Shown: positions 1 to 9,489, counted from the first letter of the stretch. The stretch: DNA of 64,000 nt from Corynebacterium hindlerae (GCF_014117265.1 NZ_CP059833.1:930001-994000); one strand, 5' to 3'. Made by a program: numbers and translations. The notes: generated by a model not told the origin, from the letters alone.

Positions 1-245
1 CTGTGCCGGGAGACGATCGGCAATTCATCATGTGTTCCTTCGAAGATGGCGAATTCAACGCCGTTGGCGTCACCGCCGGAGAACTCGCTGGCCCACGTCA
101 GGTTAACGGCGCGATCCTCGCTCCCCGCACCGAGGGCCACCACCTGGATCCCGGCTACAAGCTCACCCTTGGCGATGCAAGCTGCCGGGTAGAGCCAGAC
201 GAATCAACCGTTTGTGGCATCGGAGACAATTCGTTCACGATTTAG
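1..245 (+). CDS. Hypothetical protein, C-terminal fragment
   Basis: The reading frame is open from the window edge to a TAG at 243-245, so this is the 3' end of a gene that starts outside the window. The visible part is about 80 residues. It has three cysteines (MCSF, ASCRV, TVCGI), and the tail reads like a small extracellular beta-rich domain of the kind found in exported actinobacterial proteins. I recognise no named family. The GTG at position 3 is probably internal rather than the real start. Export is an inference from cysteine content only; the N-terminus that would carry a signal peptide is not visible. Confidence 0.6.
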   Translation, partial: VPGDDRQFIMCSFEDGEFNAVGVTAGELAGPRQVNGAILAPRTEGHHLDPGYKLTLGDASCRVEPDESTVCGIGDNSFTI

Positions 246-266
246 GCTCACTTCCCTGGGTAAACC

Positions 267-336
267 GCCCCACGTTAGCAAACTCGATACCGCAAACTCC
301 CAGGTCGCTGGGATCTAGGTTTTCCTAACGTGGGGC
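267..336. repeat. Intergenic inverted repeat with 12-bp perfect arms
   Basis: GCCCCACGTTAG at 267-278 is the exact reverse complement of CTAACGTGGGGC at 325-336, with a 46-base spacer. It lies just after the first gene. It resembles in layout the other palindromic intergenic elements at 5034, 5164, 7126 and 7292, although the arm sequence differs. No T-run follows, so a plain terminator is less likely than a REP- or MITE-like element. Confidence 0.6.
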
Positions 337-646
337 AAATTTTGGGTTAAGGGGCAAAATGTGTGTCTGAATTCCACAGTAAAGCCAGGTCAGGGCATGT
401 AAACAGGTGCTGTTTATTGTTTCTGCTAGCAGGCGCGGCTGCCTTACTCCGGTGACCAAAAACCGACCTGATGCCCCGTCTGCCTGGGACAAAAGCAAAA
501 ACAACGGCACCACCAAAACCAAAGCTGATCTCACACACGCGGCGAATTTTTCGGGCCTTCCATGCTTATGCTGCAGGCTCGTGAGGTATCTCCCGATGGA
601 GTCTGAACCGCAGGTTCGCACCCTTGTGTTACGTAACCCCGCAAAA

Positions 647-740
647 CCCGGGAAGCGTTCCCCGGGCTTCGGTGATTTTTTAGGCTTCACACCTGCTATT
701 TCACTGTTTTGGGCCCAAGATCCGGGAAATGCTTCCCGGG
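647..740. repeat. Double-hairpin repeat, copy 1 (CCCGGGAA family)
   Basis: Two GC-rich palindromes (647-666 and 721-740) are separated by a 54-base spacer. The same 94-base architecture, with closely similar arms and a related spacer, recurs at 48276-48369; a degenerate single copy sits near 50965-50985. The rest of 337-840 shows no coding signal that I trust: the ORFs there overlap the repeat and lack sensible composition or ribosome binding sites. Confidence 0.75.
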
Positions 741-840
741 TTTTAGTAAGAAACTTCAGGGGGCCGTGATCAAAGCCCCCAGGGGTAAAGTAACAACACG
801 CCGGCCAGGCACGCATTTTGTCCCTTAACCCGCAGACACC

Positions 841-870
841 AAGAAAGGGCCCGGATGCGGGCCCTTTCTT
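841..870 (-). terminator. Rho-independent terminator of the ATP-grasp gene
   Basis: AAGAAAGGGCCC (841-852) and GGGCCCTTTCTT (859-870) form a perfect 12-bp stem with a 6-base loop. It lies 12 bases beyond the stop of the minus-strand gene ending at 883. The A/T-rich outer arms make it potentially bidirectional. Confidence 0.8.
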
Positions 871-882
871 GCGTATGAAAAC

Positions 883-1935
883 TTACGCGAACTTCTTCTC
901 TACGCGAGACGTTGCTTCCTTGGCAACCATTTCCTGGATGCCCATGTCGAGCTCAGAGGTGAAGCCGACGCAGGAGCAGTTGATTTCGCCGAGCACGTAG
1001 GTGTCTTCGCCGTTCTCGCCGTCGGCAAGCATGAAGTCTGCGGTCCAGATCAGCGGGATGTTGTCGCCACCGAGCTTTTCTGCGATCACAGGGCGGGCTT
1101 CAGCGAACATGTCGATGAGCTCTTGCCATGCTTCTGGCTTGTCGTAGGTGTACTTTGCGCCGGAGAACAGGGTTGCGGAGAAGTTGTCGCCACCTGCAGC
1201 TGGCTTCTTGTGGACCACGAAGACTGGGTGTGGGCCAACGAGCAGAATACGGATTTCACCTTCGACGATGCGTGGCATGAAGCGCATGTCCACGAGCATG
1301 CCGTTGTCGCCGATGATGTACTGGTCGCAGAAGTCCATGAACTCGCCGAGCTCGCGGATTTCGGTGTGGTTGTCCACTGCCTCCGTGCACCGCAGCTTGG
1401 TATCCAGTGGCAGCGCAGTACCTGGGGTGACCTCGAGGGACTTGTCCTCGATCTGAACGCGCCAGATACCTTCACCGGTGGAGCCACGGTTCTGCTTGAG
1501 GACGCGCTCGCCGTAGGAGAGGGAGGTTGGGAAGGTGTTGTGGAAGGTCTCGACGTCGTAGTACGCAGCGGTGTCGGCTGGCACCAGGGAGGTGTCGTTG
1601 AGCTTGACCAGGGCATCCTTGGCGCCGTATGCCATCATCTCGTACGGGGTGGACATGCCGACGAGCCCGGCCTCGGACAGCCTGGTGAGCAGGTCGAAGT
1701 AACCCTTTTCACCACCAGGGATGTTACCTGGGTTAACACGGGAGATGTAAGCGTCGAAGTTCTCGGAGACGTATTCAAAAAGCTTTTCGGACCACTCTGG
1801 GCGGTAGTACACAACCTCAGACTTCCAGCCGAGCTCCTGGATTGCCTCGACGATTGGCATGGTGTCCTTGCGGTGGCCATTAATCTGCTTGTCAGATCCG
1901 CCCTCTACTTCGAATACGACAATTGCTTTTTTCAT
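883..1935 (-). CDS. ATP-grasp family protein (Cj0069-like)
   Basis: A 350-residue protein resembling the ATP-grasp, glutathione-synthase-like proteins annotated as the Cj0069 family. Visible signs are the hydrophobic start MKKAIVVFEVEGG, the nucleotide-loop-like segment VLKQNRGSTGEGIW, acidic metal-site stretches such as LVDMRFMPRIVEGEIR, and the late motif VLGEINCSCVGF, placed where ATP-grasp enzymes carry their Mg-binding Glu and Asn. The start at 1935 is chosen because GAGGAG lies 6 bases upstream; the open frame continues to 2088 but that extension has no ribosome binding site. The ligase substrate is unknown. It appears monocistronic, ended by the terminator at 841-870. Confidence 0.8.
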   Translation of the reverse strand: MKKAIVVFEVEGGSDKQINGHRKDTMPIVEAIQELGWKSEVVYYRPEWSEKLFEYVSENFDAYISRVNPGNIPGGEKGYFDLLTRLSEAGLVGMSTPYEMMAYGAKDALVKLNDTSLVPADTAAYYDVETFHNTFPTSLSYGERVLKQNRGSTGEGIWRVQIEDKSLEVTPGTALPLDTKLRCTEAVDNHTEIRELGEFMDFCDQYIIGDNGMLVDMRFMPRIVEGEIRILLVGPHPVFVVHKKPAAGGDNFSATLFSGAKYTYDKPEAWQELIDMFAEARPVIAEKLGGDNIPLIWTADFMLADGENGEDTYVLGEINCSCVGFTSELDMGIQEMVAKEATSRVEKKFA

Positions 1936-2176
1936 ACGATTCTCCTCAAAGAATGTGTGGTGGTATCCGCAGGCCAGTGGGTGTACGAGCCTGATTAAGA
2001 AAAATCTTATCTTTATGTGTTGAGGTGTGCAGTCACAATCGCCATATGGTGCGCAAGACCACAGCGCCAATGGTGTCACTACCGACACATTCGCGCCGAT
2101 ACCGTGATCACCACAGGAAATGCGCGCTAAGGTGGTGTCTTAAGAATTCGCGCTAACAATGTGAAAGGGTGCCCCC

Positions 2177-3034
2177 ATGGCAGTGCCTCTAGACCCGAAC
2201 CCTAAGTTTTCCGAATACGCCCATCCTGAGCGGTTAGTCTCGCCGCAATGGTTGTCCGCACAACTTGGTTCCAAAGGTCTCAAGGTGGTGGAGTCCGACG
2301 AGGATGCTCTTCTGTACAACATCGGCCACATCCCGGGTGCGGTCCGTATCGACTGGCACAAGGACCTCAACGATCCCCTCACCCGCGATTTCATTTCGCC
2401 AGAAGCTTTCGCGGCATTAATGGACGGAAAGGGCATTGCCCACGATGACACAGTCGTGATTTACGGCGACAAACACAATTGGTGGGCCGCGTACACTTTC
2501 TGGATCTTTGAGATGTACGGGCACCCAGATGTTCGCTTACTTGACGGCGGCCGTGACGCGTGGATGTCGGAAGAACGCGACACGTCCTATGACGTGCCGA
2601 ACTACCCCGCCAGCCGCTACCCTGTCCCCACCGCTTCCGAAAGCGCCCTGCGTGCATTTGTGGGCGACGTGCAGGCAGCCGTCGATAAGGGCGCGCTTAT
2701 CGACGCCCGTACCCCCGCAGAGTACCGCGGTGAGGAATCGTGGCTGTCCCACGCCGCTATTCGGCTCGGCCATATTCCTTCAGCGCTGAACATCCCGTGC
2801 GACGGCAACGTGATGGCGAATAACTTTTTCCGTTCCCGAAAGGAATTGGACGCCATGTACTCGGACTTAGATCCGAGCGCTCAGACGATCGTGTACTGCC
2901 ATGAGGGGGAGCGTTCCTCCCACAGCTGGTTCACGCTGAAGTACTTGCTCGGTTTTGAGAACGTGTTGAACTACGACGGTGCATGGGTGGAATGGGGCAA
3001 TATGGTTAGAATGCCGATCGCGAAGGACAGCTAA
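2177..3034 (+). CDS. thtR: Thiosulfate sulfurtransferase (tandem rhodanese)
   Basis: This 285-residue protein has two rhodanese domains: an inactive N-terminal one (about residues 20-130, with GHIPGAVRIDW) and a catalytic one (about 165-280). The active-site loop CHEGERSS carries the nucleophilic cysteine at residue 241. Enzymes of this family move sulfane sulfur from thiosulfate to cyanide or another thiophilic acceptor in the cytoplasm. GAAAGG lies ahead of the ATG. Its position directly upstream of accBC matches the corynebacterial gene often called thtR, sseA or cysA. The physiological acceptor cannot be read from sequence. Confidence 0.92.
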   Translation: MAVPLDPNPKFSEYAHPERLVSPQWLSAQLGSKGLKVVESDEDALLYNIGHIPGAVRIDWHKDLNDPLTRDFISPEAFAALMDGKGIAHDDTVVIYGDKHNWWAAYTFWIFEMYGHPDVRLLDGGRDAWMSEERDTSYDVPNYPASRYPVPTASESALRAFVGDVQAAVDKGALIDARTPAEYRGEESWLSHAAIRLGHIPSALNIPCDGNVMANNFFRSRKELDAMYSDLDPSAQTIVYCHEGERSSHSWFTLKYLLGFENVLNYDGAWVEWGNMVRMPIAKDS

Positions 3035-3243
3035 CACCGAAATTGAACCCTGTATAGGGCTTTTTTACTCCCGCTTGGGGGTGCAATCCCACATTGGTTT
3101 ACTCGAATCCGTTCGATTTTGTGACATGTTGTGTAACAATAAGTGTCACGCGCAGCACCCCCAACCCACTGTGGGGTGAGGCACAAACTAATGTCATGCG
3201 TGAATAGTTCAATGCAAAAAATTTTCTCCAGGAGGGGTTAGAC

Positions 3244-5025
3244 GTGACCGTCGAGACCAAGAAGATCACCAAGGTTCTGATCGCGAACCGTGGTGAGATT
3301 GCCATCCGCGTTATCCGTGCAGCACGCGATGCAGGTATCAAGAGCGTCGCTGTTTACGCAGAGCCAGATGCGGATGCACCTTTCGTATCGATGGCCGATG
3401 AGGCTTTCGCACTGGGCGGCCAGAACTCCGCCGAGTCCTACCTCGTCTTCGACAAGATTCTCGACGCTGCCAAGAAGTCCGGCGCAGATGCCATCCACCC
3501 TGGCTACGGCTTCCTCTCTGAAAACGGCGACTTCGCAGAAGCAGTCATCAACGCCGGCCTGACCTGGATCGGCCCATCCCCACAGTCCATCCGCGACCTG
3601 GGCGACAAGGTCACCGCTCGCCACATCGCCCTGAAGGCTAACGCACCAATGGCTCCTGGCACCAAGGAGCCAGTCAAGGACGCTGCCGAGGTTGTTGCCT
3701 TCGCTGAGGAACACGGCCTGCCAATCGCTATTAAGGCAGCTTTCGGTGGCGGTGGCCGCGGCATGAAGGTTGCTTACAAGATGGAAGAGGTCGCTGACCT
3801 CTACGAGTCCGCTACCCGTGAGGCAGTTGCTGCCTTCGGCCGTGGCGAGTGCTTCGTGGAGCGCTACCTGGACAAGGCACGTCACGTGGAGTGCCAGGTT
3901 ATCGCTGACCAGCACGGCAACGTTGTTGTCGCTGGTACCCGTGACTGCTCCCTGCAGCGCCGCTTCCAGAAGCTCGTTGAAGAAGCACCAGCTCCATTCC
4001 TCACCGACGAGCAGCGCACCCGCCTGCACGAGTCCGCCAAGGCTATTTGTAAGGAAGCTGGCTACTACGGCGCAGGTACCGTCGAGTACCTGGTAGGTTC
4101 CGACGGACTGATCTCCTTCCTCGAGGTCAACACCCGTCTGCAGGTGGAGCACCCAGTCACCGAGGTCACCACCGGCCTCGACCTGGTCCGCGAGCAGTTC
4201 CGCATCGCCGAAGGCAAGGAACTCCACATCAAGGAAGACCCAACCCCACGCGGCCACGCTTTCGAGTTCCGTATCAACGGCGAAGACGCTGGCAACAACT
4301 TCATGCCTGCCCCAGGCAAGATCACCAAGTACGTTGAGCCTTCCGGCCCAGGTGTCCGCATGGATTCCGGCATCGTCGAGGGCTCCGTCATCGGTGGCCA
4401 GTTCGACTCCATGCTCGCTAAGCTGATCGTCTTCGGTGAGACCCGTGACGAGGCTCTGCAGCGCGCTGCTCGCGCACTGGACGAGTACGTCGTCGAAGGC
4501 ATGCCAACCGTTCTCCCATTCCACCGCCACATCGTCGAAAACCCTGCTTTCGTGGGCGACGGCGAAAAGTTCGACGTCTACACCAAGTGGATCGAAGAAG
4601 CATGGGACAACCCAATCCCTGCCTACGTTGACCCAGCCGACGCCGAGGAAGCTGAAGAAGCAACCCCAGCTCAGAAGGTCATCGTTGAGATCGACGGTCG
4701 CCGCGTAGAGATCGCCCTCCCAGGTGACCTCGCAATCGGTGGTGGCGCAGCAGGCGGTGCAAAGAAGAAGGCCAAGAAGCGTCGCGCAGGTGGCGCCAAG
4801 GCTGCCATCTCCGGCGACGCCGTTGCCGCTCCAATGCAGGGCACCGTCATCAAGGTCAACGTGGAAGAAGGCCAGGAAGTTGCCGAAGGCGACACCGTGA
4901 TCGTCCTCGAAGCCATGAAGATGGAAAACCCAGTGAAGGCCCACAAGTCCGGCGTTGTCACCGGCCTGGCAGCAGCCGCAGGCGAGGGCGTCACCAAGGG
5001 CGCCGTCCTGATGGAGATCAAGTAA
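3244..5025 (+). CDS. accBC: Acyl-CoA carboxylase alpha subunit (biotin carboxylase + BCCP)
   Basis: This 593-residue biotin-dependent subunit shared by actinobacterial acetyl-, propionyl- and long-chain acyl-CoA carboxylases carboxylates its own biotin with bicarbonate and ATP. The biotin carboxylase part covers about residues 9-450, with the glycine-rich ATP-grasp loop FGGGGRGMK and the motif [15 protein letters not shown] Lys/Ala-rich linker follows, then a biotinyl domain whose EAMKMEN places the biotinylated lysine at residue 559. The GTG start at 3244 follows AGGAGGGG closely. Partner beta subunits are not in the window. The upstream 209 bases should hold its promoter; I could not assign a regulator site with confidence. 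Confidence 0.97.
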   Translation: MTVETKKITKVLIANRGEIAIRVIRAARDAGIKSVAVYAEPDADAPFVSMADEAFALGGQNSAESYLVFDKILDAAKKSGADAIHPGYGFLSENGDFAEAVINAGLTWIGPSPQSIRDLGDKVTARHIALKANAPMAPGTKEPVKDAAEVVAFAEEHGLPIAIKAAFGGGGRGMKVAYKMEEVADLYESATREAVAAFGRGECFVERYLDKARHVECQVIADQHGNVVVAGTRDCSLQRRFQKLVEEAPAPFLTDEQRTRLHESAKAICKEAGYYGAGTVEYLVGSDGLISFLEVNTRLQVEHPVTEVTTGLDLVREQFRIAEGKELHIKEDPTPRGHAFEFRINGEDAGNNFMPAPGKITKYVEPSGPGVRMDSGIVEGSVIGGQFDSMLAKLIVFGETRDEALQRAARALDEYVVEGMPTVLPFHRHIVENPAFVGDGEKFDVYTKWIEEAWDNPIPAYVDPADAEEAEEATPAQKVIVEIDGRRVEIALPGDLAIGGGAAGGAKKKAKKRRAGGAKAAISGDAVAAPMQGTVIKVNVEEGQEVAEGDTVIVLEAMKMENPVKAHKSGVVTGLAAAAGEGVTKGAVLMEIK

Positions 5026-5033
5026 CCAGCCCT

Positions 5034-5102
5034 TGCCGGATTTGGTAAAGCAAAACGACTAAAAAGCTAGTAAAAAGTCACTCTGCATTACCAAATCCGA
5101 CA
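5034..5102. repeat. Palindromic intergenic repeat, family B copy 1
   Basis: A 69-base element whose arms TGCCGGATTTGGTAA (5034-5048) and TTACCAAATCCGACA (5088-5102) are inverted repeats with one mismatch. The loop is A-rich. A second 69-base copy lies at 5164-5232 in the same orientation. Confidence 0.85.
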
Positions 5103-5116
5103 CCTTCATCTACAGA

Positions 5117-5152
5117 CCCGCATCCCTGTACTCTCAGGGGTGCGGGTTTTTT
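5117..5152 (+). terminator. Rho-independent terminator after accBC
   Basis: CCCGCATCCCTG (5117-5128) pairs with CAGGGGTGCGGG (5135-5146), a 12-bp stem with one G-T pair, followed by TTTTTT. It is sandwiched between the two family B palindromes. Confidence 0.9.
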
Positions 5153-5163
5153 AGATACCCCCT

Positions 5164-5232
5164 TGCCGGATTTGGTAATGCAAACGATACGAAAACACAC
5201 AAAACCGTCACTTTGCATTACCAAATCCGACA
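5164..5232. repeat. Palindromic intergenic repeat, family B copy 2
   Basis: Same 69-base length and same arms as the copy at 5034-5102. The longer inner arms (GGTAATGCAAA and TTTGCATTACC) pair perfectly here, so this copy is the better conserved hairpin. Confidence 0.85.
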
Positions 5233-5258
5233 CAGCACCTCTCTAGATCGGACAACGC

Positions 5259-5606
5259 ATGGAACCTATGGATGTCAATGGCGGCCGTTTTTACGCCCGC
5301 CCGCTGAGAAATGACGACGAGATCGCGCTGCGGCAAGCGGAAGGCAGCTCTGTGGCGTCGATAAGCGCTGCGCGCGAAGAGTGGCTGAATGACACGGCCT
5401 ATTCCTGGGCAATTTGCGAGCAGACCAACGTCAACGCCGTCGCTATCGCGCGCTATGACATGAAGGAACTGGAAGTTGTGCCGGTGGGCGATCCGGAGCG
5501 TGATCTGCCGAATGATCCGATGTTGGAGCCGAAGAAGGCGAAGGACGGCGTCGCTGAGGGGCGGGCTGCAATTCAACGCTGGATCGACGGTTACCTGCGC
5601 CCGTAA
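5259..5606 (+). CDS. Hypothetical protein, 115 aa
   Basis: A small acidic cytoplasmic protein with no signal peptide or membrane segment, which I do not recognise. It starts MEPMDVNGGRFYARPLRNDD and contains a central WAICEQTNVNAVAIARYDM segment and a C-terminal helix. The first residues (FYARPLRNDDE) vaguely recall the beginning of GNAT acetyltransferases, but it is too short for a full GNAT fold and lacks the acetyl-CoA loop. A second in-frame ATG three codons later is an equally possible start. It ends 9 bases before glpK, so the two are probably co-transcribed. Confidence 0.6.
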   Translation: MEPMDVNGGRFYARPLRNDDEIALRQAEGSSVASISAAREEWLNDTAYSWAICEQTNVNAVAIARYDMKELEVVPVGDPERDLPNDPMLEPKKAKDGVAEGRAAIQRWIDGYLRP

Positions 5607-5615
5607 ACTAGCCAC

Positions 5616-7097
5616 ATGGCACCACGTCTCCCCCACAAGCGCACGATCGTCGCCGCGATTGACCAAGGCACGACGTCGACACGCTGCATGCTTTTCGACG
5701 ACCACGGCCACGCCCTCGCTACCTCCCAGCTGGAGCACAAGCAGATTTTTCCACGCCCCGGCTGGGTGGAGCACGATCCGATGGAGATTTGGGCAAACAC
5801 TCGTCGCGTGATGGCGGACGTGCTGGCGCGCAGCGAGTACACCAACGACGACATCGCTGCGGTGGGGATCACTAATCAGCGGGAAACCACGGTGGTGTGG
5901 GATAAACACACGGGTAAGCCGGTGTACAACGCGATCGTGTGGCAAGATACCCGGACTGCGGAGATCTGTGGCGAACTAGAACCGGAGCAGTTTGAACGAA
6001 CTGGGCTCCCGGTATCCACGTATTTTTCCGGCCCGAAGATCCGGTGGATCCTGGACAACGTGCCCGGGACACGCGAACGCGCAGAGGCCGGGGATTTGCT
6101 CTTCGGCACCATTGAATCCTGGCTGATCTGGAACCTGACCAAAGGAACCCACGTCAGCGACGTGACCAACGCGTCCCGTACCATGCTCATGGACCTAGCC
6201 ACCGGGCAATGGGACCATGAGCTGTGCGAGGTCCTTGGTATCCCGACTGCCATGCTGCCGAAGATTGTGTCTAATTCGGAAGTGATTGGGAAGATTCGCA
6301 AAGTCGGCAACCTTGATGGTGTCCCCATCGCCGGTGTGTTGGGTGATCAGCAGGCGGCTACCTTTGGCCAGGCTTGCCTTGAACCAGGTGAAGTGAAGAA
6401 CACCTACGGAACCGGCAACTTCCTGCTCATGAACACCGGCACCACCATCCGCAGCTCAGAGCACGGGCTCATCTCCACCGTCTGTTACAAACTGGGCAAG
6501 GAACCCACGGTCTTCGCTCTCGAAGGCTCCATCGCGGTCACCGGATCACTCATTCAGTGGCTGCGCGATAACTTGGGCCTGATTGCTAAGGCAGCGGACG
6601 TCGAAAAGCTAGCAGCGTCGGTGCCCGACAACGGCGGCTGCTACATCGTGCCCGCCTTCTCCGGGCTCCTCGCCCCGCACTGGCGCCCCGACGCCCGTGG
6701 CATCATCACGGGGCTCACGCGGTTTCACACCAAAGCCCACTTCGCTCGAGCCGCCCTGGAAGCGGTGGCCTATCAAACGCGCGAGGTTGTCGAAGCGATG
6801 AACCAAGACACCGGTCTACCAGTAGCAGCGCTCAAAGCCGACGGCGGAATGGTAGGCAACCAGCTGCTCATGCAGTTCCAGGCCGACCAGCTCGGGGTAC
6901 CCGTCACGGTCCCTGCAGTGACCGAAACGACGGCGCTCGGCGCCGCGTATGCTGCCGGACTCGCGGTGGGCGTCTACAAGTCGCTCTCCGACATCCGCAC
7001 GCTGTGGCAAGAAGACGTCACCTACCAGCCACGCCCCGCCGACCCCGCGCTTTTCGACGGCTGGCAGCGCGCCGTCCGCAAAAGCTTCGAAGCCTAG
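5616..7097 (+). CDS. glpK: Glycerol kinase
   Basis: A 493-residue FGGY-family sugar kinase that phosphorylates glycerol to sn-glycerol 3-phosphate with ATP. The N-terminal phosphate-binding loop DQGTTSTR begins at residue 16. GlpK-typical segments follow: [38 protein letters not shown] and [15 protein letters not shown]. Length is normal for GlpK. The ATG at 5616 lies 9 bases after the stop of the small upstream gene. No glycerol facilitator or glpD is adjacent, so the gene stands alone here. Confidence 0.95.
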   Translation: MAPRLPHKRTIVAAIDQGTTSTRCMLFDDHGHALATSQLEHKQIFPRPGWVEHDPMEIWANTRRVMADVLARSEYTNDDIAAVGITNQRETTVVWDKHTGKPVYNAIVWQDTRTAEICGELEPEQFERTGLPVSTYFSGPKIRWILDNVPGTRERAEAGDLLFGTIESWLIWNLTKGTHVSDVTNASRTMLMDLATGQWDHELCEVLGIPTAMLPKIVSNSEVIGKIRKVGNLDGVPIAGVLGDQQAATFGQACLEPGEVKNTYGTGNFLLMNTGTTIRSSEHGLISTVCYKLGKEPTVFALEGSIAVTGSLIQWLRDNLGLIAKAADVEKLAASVPDNGGCYIVPAFSGLLAPHWRPDARGIITGLTRFHTKAHFARAALEAVAYQTREVVEAMNQDTGLPVAALKADGGMVGNQLLMQFQADQLGVPVTVPAVTETTALGAAYAAGLAVGVYKSLSDIRTLWQEDVTYQPRPADPALFDGWQRAVRKSFEA

Positions 7098-7125
7098 GTC
7101 GGTTGATGGGGGTTGGGCTGTTTGA

Positions 7126-7221
7126 GCGTTGGCCCCGACATTACCCTCCCGAAGTTCGGGCTCATGAGAGCAGTTTTGGAGCAACCTCGGGGGCGTAATG
7201 TCGGGGTCGTGCGCCAGCCCC
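7126..7221. repeat. 96-base repeat, family C copy 1
   Basis: As far as I can read it is base-for-base identical to 7292-7387, 166 bases downstream. Inside, CCCCGACATTAC and GTAATGTCGGGG form a perfect 12-bp outer stem, extended imperfectly inward by CCCGAAGTT against AACCTCGGG. Confidence 0.9.
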
Positions 7222-7291
7222 CACGCCGCAGTGCCCCAATAACCCCATTCCCCTCAATAATCACGAGGCTTGGCCATAATCTAGGCTTGCA

Positions 7292-7387
7292 GCGTTGGCC
7301 CCGACATTACCCTCCCGAAGTTCGGGCTCATGAGAGCAGTTTTGGAGCAACCTCGGGGGCGTAATGTCGGGGTCGTGCGCCAGCCCC
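7292..7387. repeat. 96-base repeat, family C copy 2
   Basis: Direct copy of 7126-7221. A fragment reading AGCAACCTCGGG at about 7389-7400 looks like the remnant of the inner arm of a third copy. Confidence 0.9.
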
Positions 7388-7445
7388 AGCAACCTCGGGC
7401 CCCCCCAAACAGCCCAACCCCTTAAAATAGCCCCCGCGGGACCCC

Positions 7446-8567
7446 TTACACTGCTTGCGCAGGAACTTTGCGCTGCTCTTCGCCGTCATAGGCGCTGAGC
7501 GGGCGGATCAGCGAGTTGGACTCGTTTTGCTCAATGATGTGAGCGGTCCAGCCGGTGATGCGGGCCATGACAAAGATCGGGGTGAAGAACTCCACCTCAA
7601 AGCCGAGGATGTGGTACGCAGGGCCGGATGGGAAGTCAAGGTTTGGTTTGATTCCGGTGCGTTCATCCATGGCTGCTGCCATTTCGTCGTACATCTTCAC
7701 CCACTTCTCGCCGTTGTGGGCGGCTGCGAGTTCCCGGAATGCTGCTTCCATGGTGGGCACGCGAGAGTCACCGTTCTTGTAGACGCGGTGCCCGAACCCC
7801 ATGATCAGTTCCTTGTTGTCGAGCTTGTTGTTGACCCATTCGCGCGCCTTCTCGGGGTCGTCGATTTCGAGCATGGCGTGCATGACTGCTTCGTTGGCAC
7901 CGCCGTGTAGTGGGCCTTTGAGCGCGCCAATGGCTGCGGTAACTGCCGAGTAAGTGTCAGACATCGTGGAGGTGACCACTCGTGCAGTGAAGGTGGAAGC
8001 GTTGAAGGAATGCTCGGCGTAAAGGATGAGAGACTTATCAAACGCTTCGATGTCAGCGCGGTCGAAGGCATCTTCACCAAAGACCATGTCCAGGAAGTTG
8101 TGCGCGAAGCCCTTCTTCACGCTCGGCTCGATGAAGTCTTCCCCGCGCCGGCGACGGATGTCCAAGGCGATGATGGTCGGGATTTTCGCCATCAGTTCCA
8201 GGGAGGAGCGGCGGATGTGGTCGGAGTCCTTGGTGTAGGCCTCCGGGTCCTGCGAACCGATGTAGCTGATCGCGCTACGCAGCACGTCCATGGGGTGGCA
8301 GGACAGCGGCATGGCCTGCACCATATCAATCAGGCCACGGTCGATGCGGCGCAGCGCGCGTTCCCGAACACAGAACCGGGTGAGCTCGTCCGGGGTGGGC
8401 AGTTCCCCGTTCCACAGCAGGTAGGCGACTTCCTCAAAGCTGCAGTAGCGGGCGAGTTCCTGCACTGGGTAGCCACGGTAGGTCAAGGAGTTGGTCTCCG
8501 GGACAACCTTAGAAACTTTGGTGGTGTCGACGACAACTCCGGCGAGTCCTTTGCGAATTTCAGTCAT
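7446..8567 (-). CDS. prpC: 2-Methylcitrate synthase
   Basis: This 373-residue citrate-synthase-fold enzyme should condense propionyl-CoA with oxaloacetate to 2-methylcitrate. The citrate synthase signature GFGHRVYKNGDSR and the second catalytic region (GALKGPLHGGANE) are present. The short length and the N-terminal VDTTKVSKVVPETNSLTYRGYPV are typical of the PrpC/CitA type, and the position as third gene of a prpD-prpB-prpC operon decides for methylcitrate synthase. It begins 16 bases after prpB, with AGGAGACC just before the ATG. PrpC enzymes often also accept acetyl-CoA. Confidence 0.95.
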   Translation of the reverse strand: MTEIRKGLAGVVVDTTKVSKVVPETNSLTYRGYPVQELARYCSFEEVAYLLWNGELPTPDELTRFCVRERALRRIDRGLIDMVQAMPLSCHPMDVLRSAISYIGSQDPEAYTKDSDHIRRSSLELMAKIPTIIALDIRRRRGEDFIEPSVKKGFAHNFLDMVFGEDAFDRADIEAFDKSLILYAEHSFNASTFTARVVTSTMSDTYSAVTAAIGALKGPLHGGANEAVMHAMLEIDDPEKAREWVNNKLDNKELIMGFGHRVYKNGDSRVPTMEAAFRELAAAHNGEKWVKMYDEMAAAMDERTGIKPNLDFPSGPAYHILGFEVEFFTPIFVMARITGWTAHIIEQNESNSLIRPLSAYDGEEQRKVPAQAV

Positions 8568-8583
8568 GGTTTGGTCTCCTAAG

Positions 8584-9489
8584 TTAGGGCTGGTAGGTGA
8601 ATAGTTTTTGGTCGAATACGTTGTATTCGGAGTAGCGAAGCAGCTCGTAGAGGCGAGAGCGGTGCTGCATGTCGTCCAAAAGATCTGTTTGGGTTCCGGC
8701 CGTCGCGATGTGGCGCAGTCCGCGTTCCACGGCTCCCATCGCGATGCGCAAGGTGGTCACGGGGTAGATCACGGCGTTGTAGCCGATGTCTTGTAGCTGT
8801 TGCGCGGTGATGAGTTCGGTTTTGCCGAATTCGGTCATGTTCGCCAGCAGAGGGATATCGATGGCCGCCCGGAACTTTTCGAAGTCGGCCGGGGTGTAGA
8901 GCGCTTCCGTGAAGATCATGTCGGCGCCCGCGTCCACGTAGGCTTTGGCGCGCTCGATCGCTGCGTCAATCCCTTCGACGCCGGCGGCGTCGGTACGCGC
9001 GCAGATAACAAACTCTGGGTCGCGGCGAGCTGAGACCGCCGCTCCCAGGCGCCGGACCATCTCTTCAACCGGCACTACTTCTTTACCGTCCAGGTGTCCG
9101 CACCGTTTAGGGTTGACTTGGTCTTCCAGGTGGCACCCCGCCAGACCAGCGTCTTCTAACTCAGAGATGGTGCGGGCTGCGCTCATTGGCTCGCCGAAAC
9201 CGGTATCGGCGTCGACAAGCACCGGCCGGTTGGTGGCGCGGGTGATCTGGCGAGCACGGGTGGCCACTTCGGTGAGCGTCGTCAGGCCAATGTCCGGCAG
9301 AGCCAGGTCGGCGGCGACCACCGCGCCGGAGACATAGACCCCTTCGAAGCCGATCTCCTCGATGAGGCGAGCGACCTGCGGGGAGAACGCGCCAGGTAGG
9401 CGTTGGATGGTGCCGGAGCTAAGGCCGGCACGGAAGGCTTGACGACGCTCCGTTGCTGTCAATGCGGAGGAAAAGAGATCTCGGCTCAT
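8584..9489 (-). CDS. prpB: 2-Methylisocitrate lyase
   Basis: This 301-residue member of the isocitrate lyase/PEP mutase family cleaves 2-methylisocitrate into pyruvate and succinate. The signature KRCGHLDGK, which contains the catalytic cysteine, and the Mg-binding segment [12 protein letters not shown] are visible. Its ATG overlaps the TGA of prpD in the arrangement ATGA, which indicates translational coupling. Confidence 0.96.
   Translation of the reverse strand: MSRDLFSSALTATERRQAFRAGLSSGTIQRLPGAFSPQVARLIEEIGFEGVYVSGAVVAADLALPDIGLTTLTEVATRARQITRATNRPVLVDADTGFGEPMSAARTISELEDAGLAGCHLEDQVNPKRCGHLDGKEVVPVEEMVRRLGAAVSARRDPEFVICARTDAAGVEGIDAAIERAKAYVDAGADMIFTEALYTPADFEKFRAAIDIPLLANMTEFGKTELITAQQLQDIGYNAVIYPVTTLRIAMGAVERGLRHIATAGTQTDLLDDMQHRSRLYELLRYSEYNVFDQKLFTYQP

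Larger units (their letters stand above)
7109..7421. repeat. Composite repeat block bounded by 16-bp inverted repeats
   Basis: GGGGTTGGGCTGTTTG at 7109-7124 is the perfect reverse complement of CAAACAGCCCAACCCC at 7406-7421. The two arms enclose both 96-base direct repeats described separately. The block sits between the convergent genes glpK and prpC, so it may serve as a bidirectional terminator, but the ordered ends also look like a small non-autonomous element. Confidence 0.7.

Noticed and set aside
337..840. Overlapping ORFs of 60-163 aa in the first intergenic region
   Set aside because: They run through the double-hairpin repeat on both strands, lack ribosome binding sites and show no coding character.
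3043..3066. Possible terminator after thtR (CCCT...AGGG followed by T-run)
   Set aside because: The stem is only about four pairs long; too weak to list as a feature, although the T-run is real.
3238..4944. 568-aa open frame antisense to accBC
   Set aside because: Same cause: high third-position bias of accBC keeps the opposite frame open. The translation is low-complexity and Val/Asp-rich.
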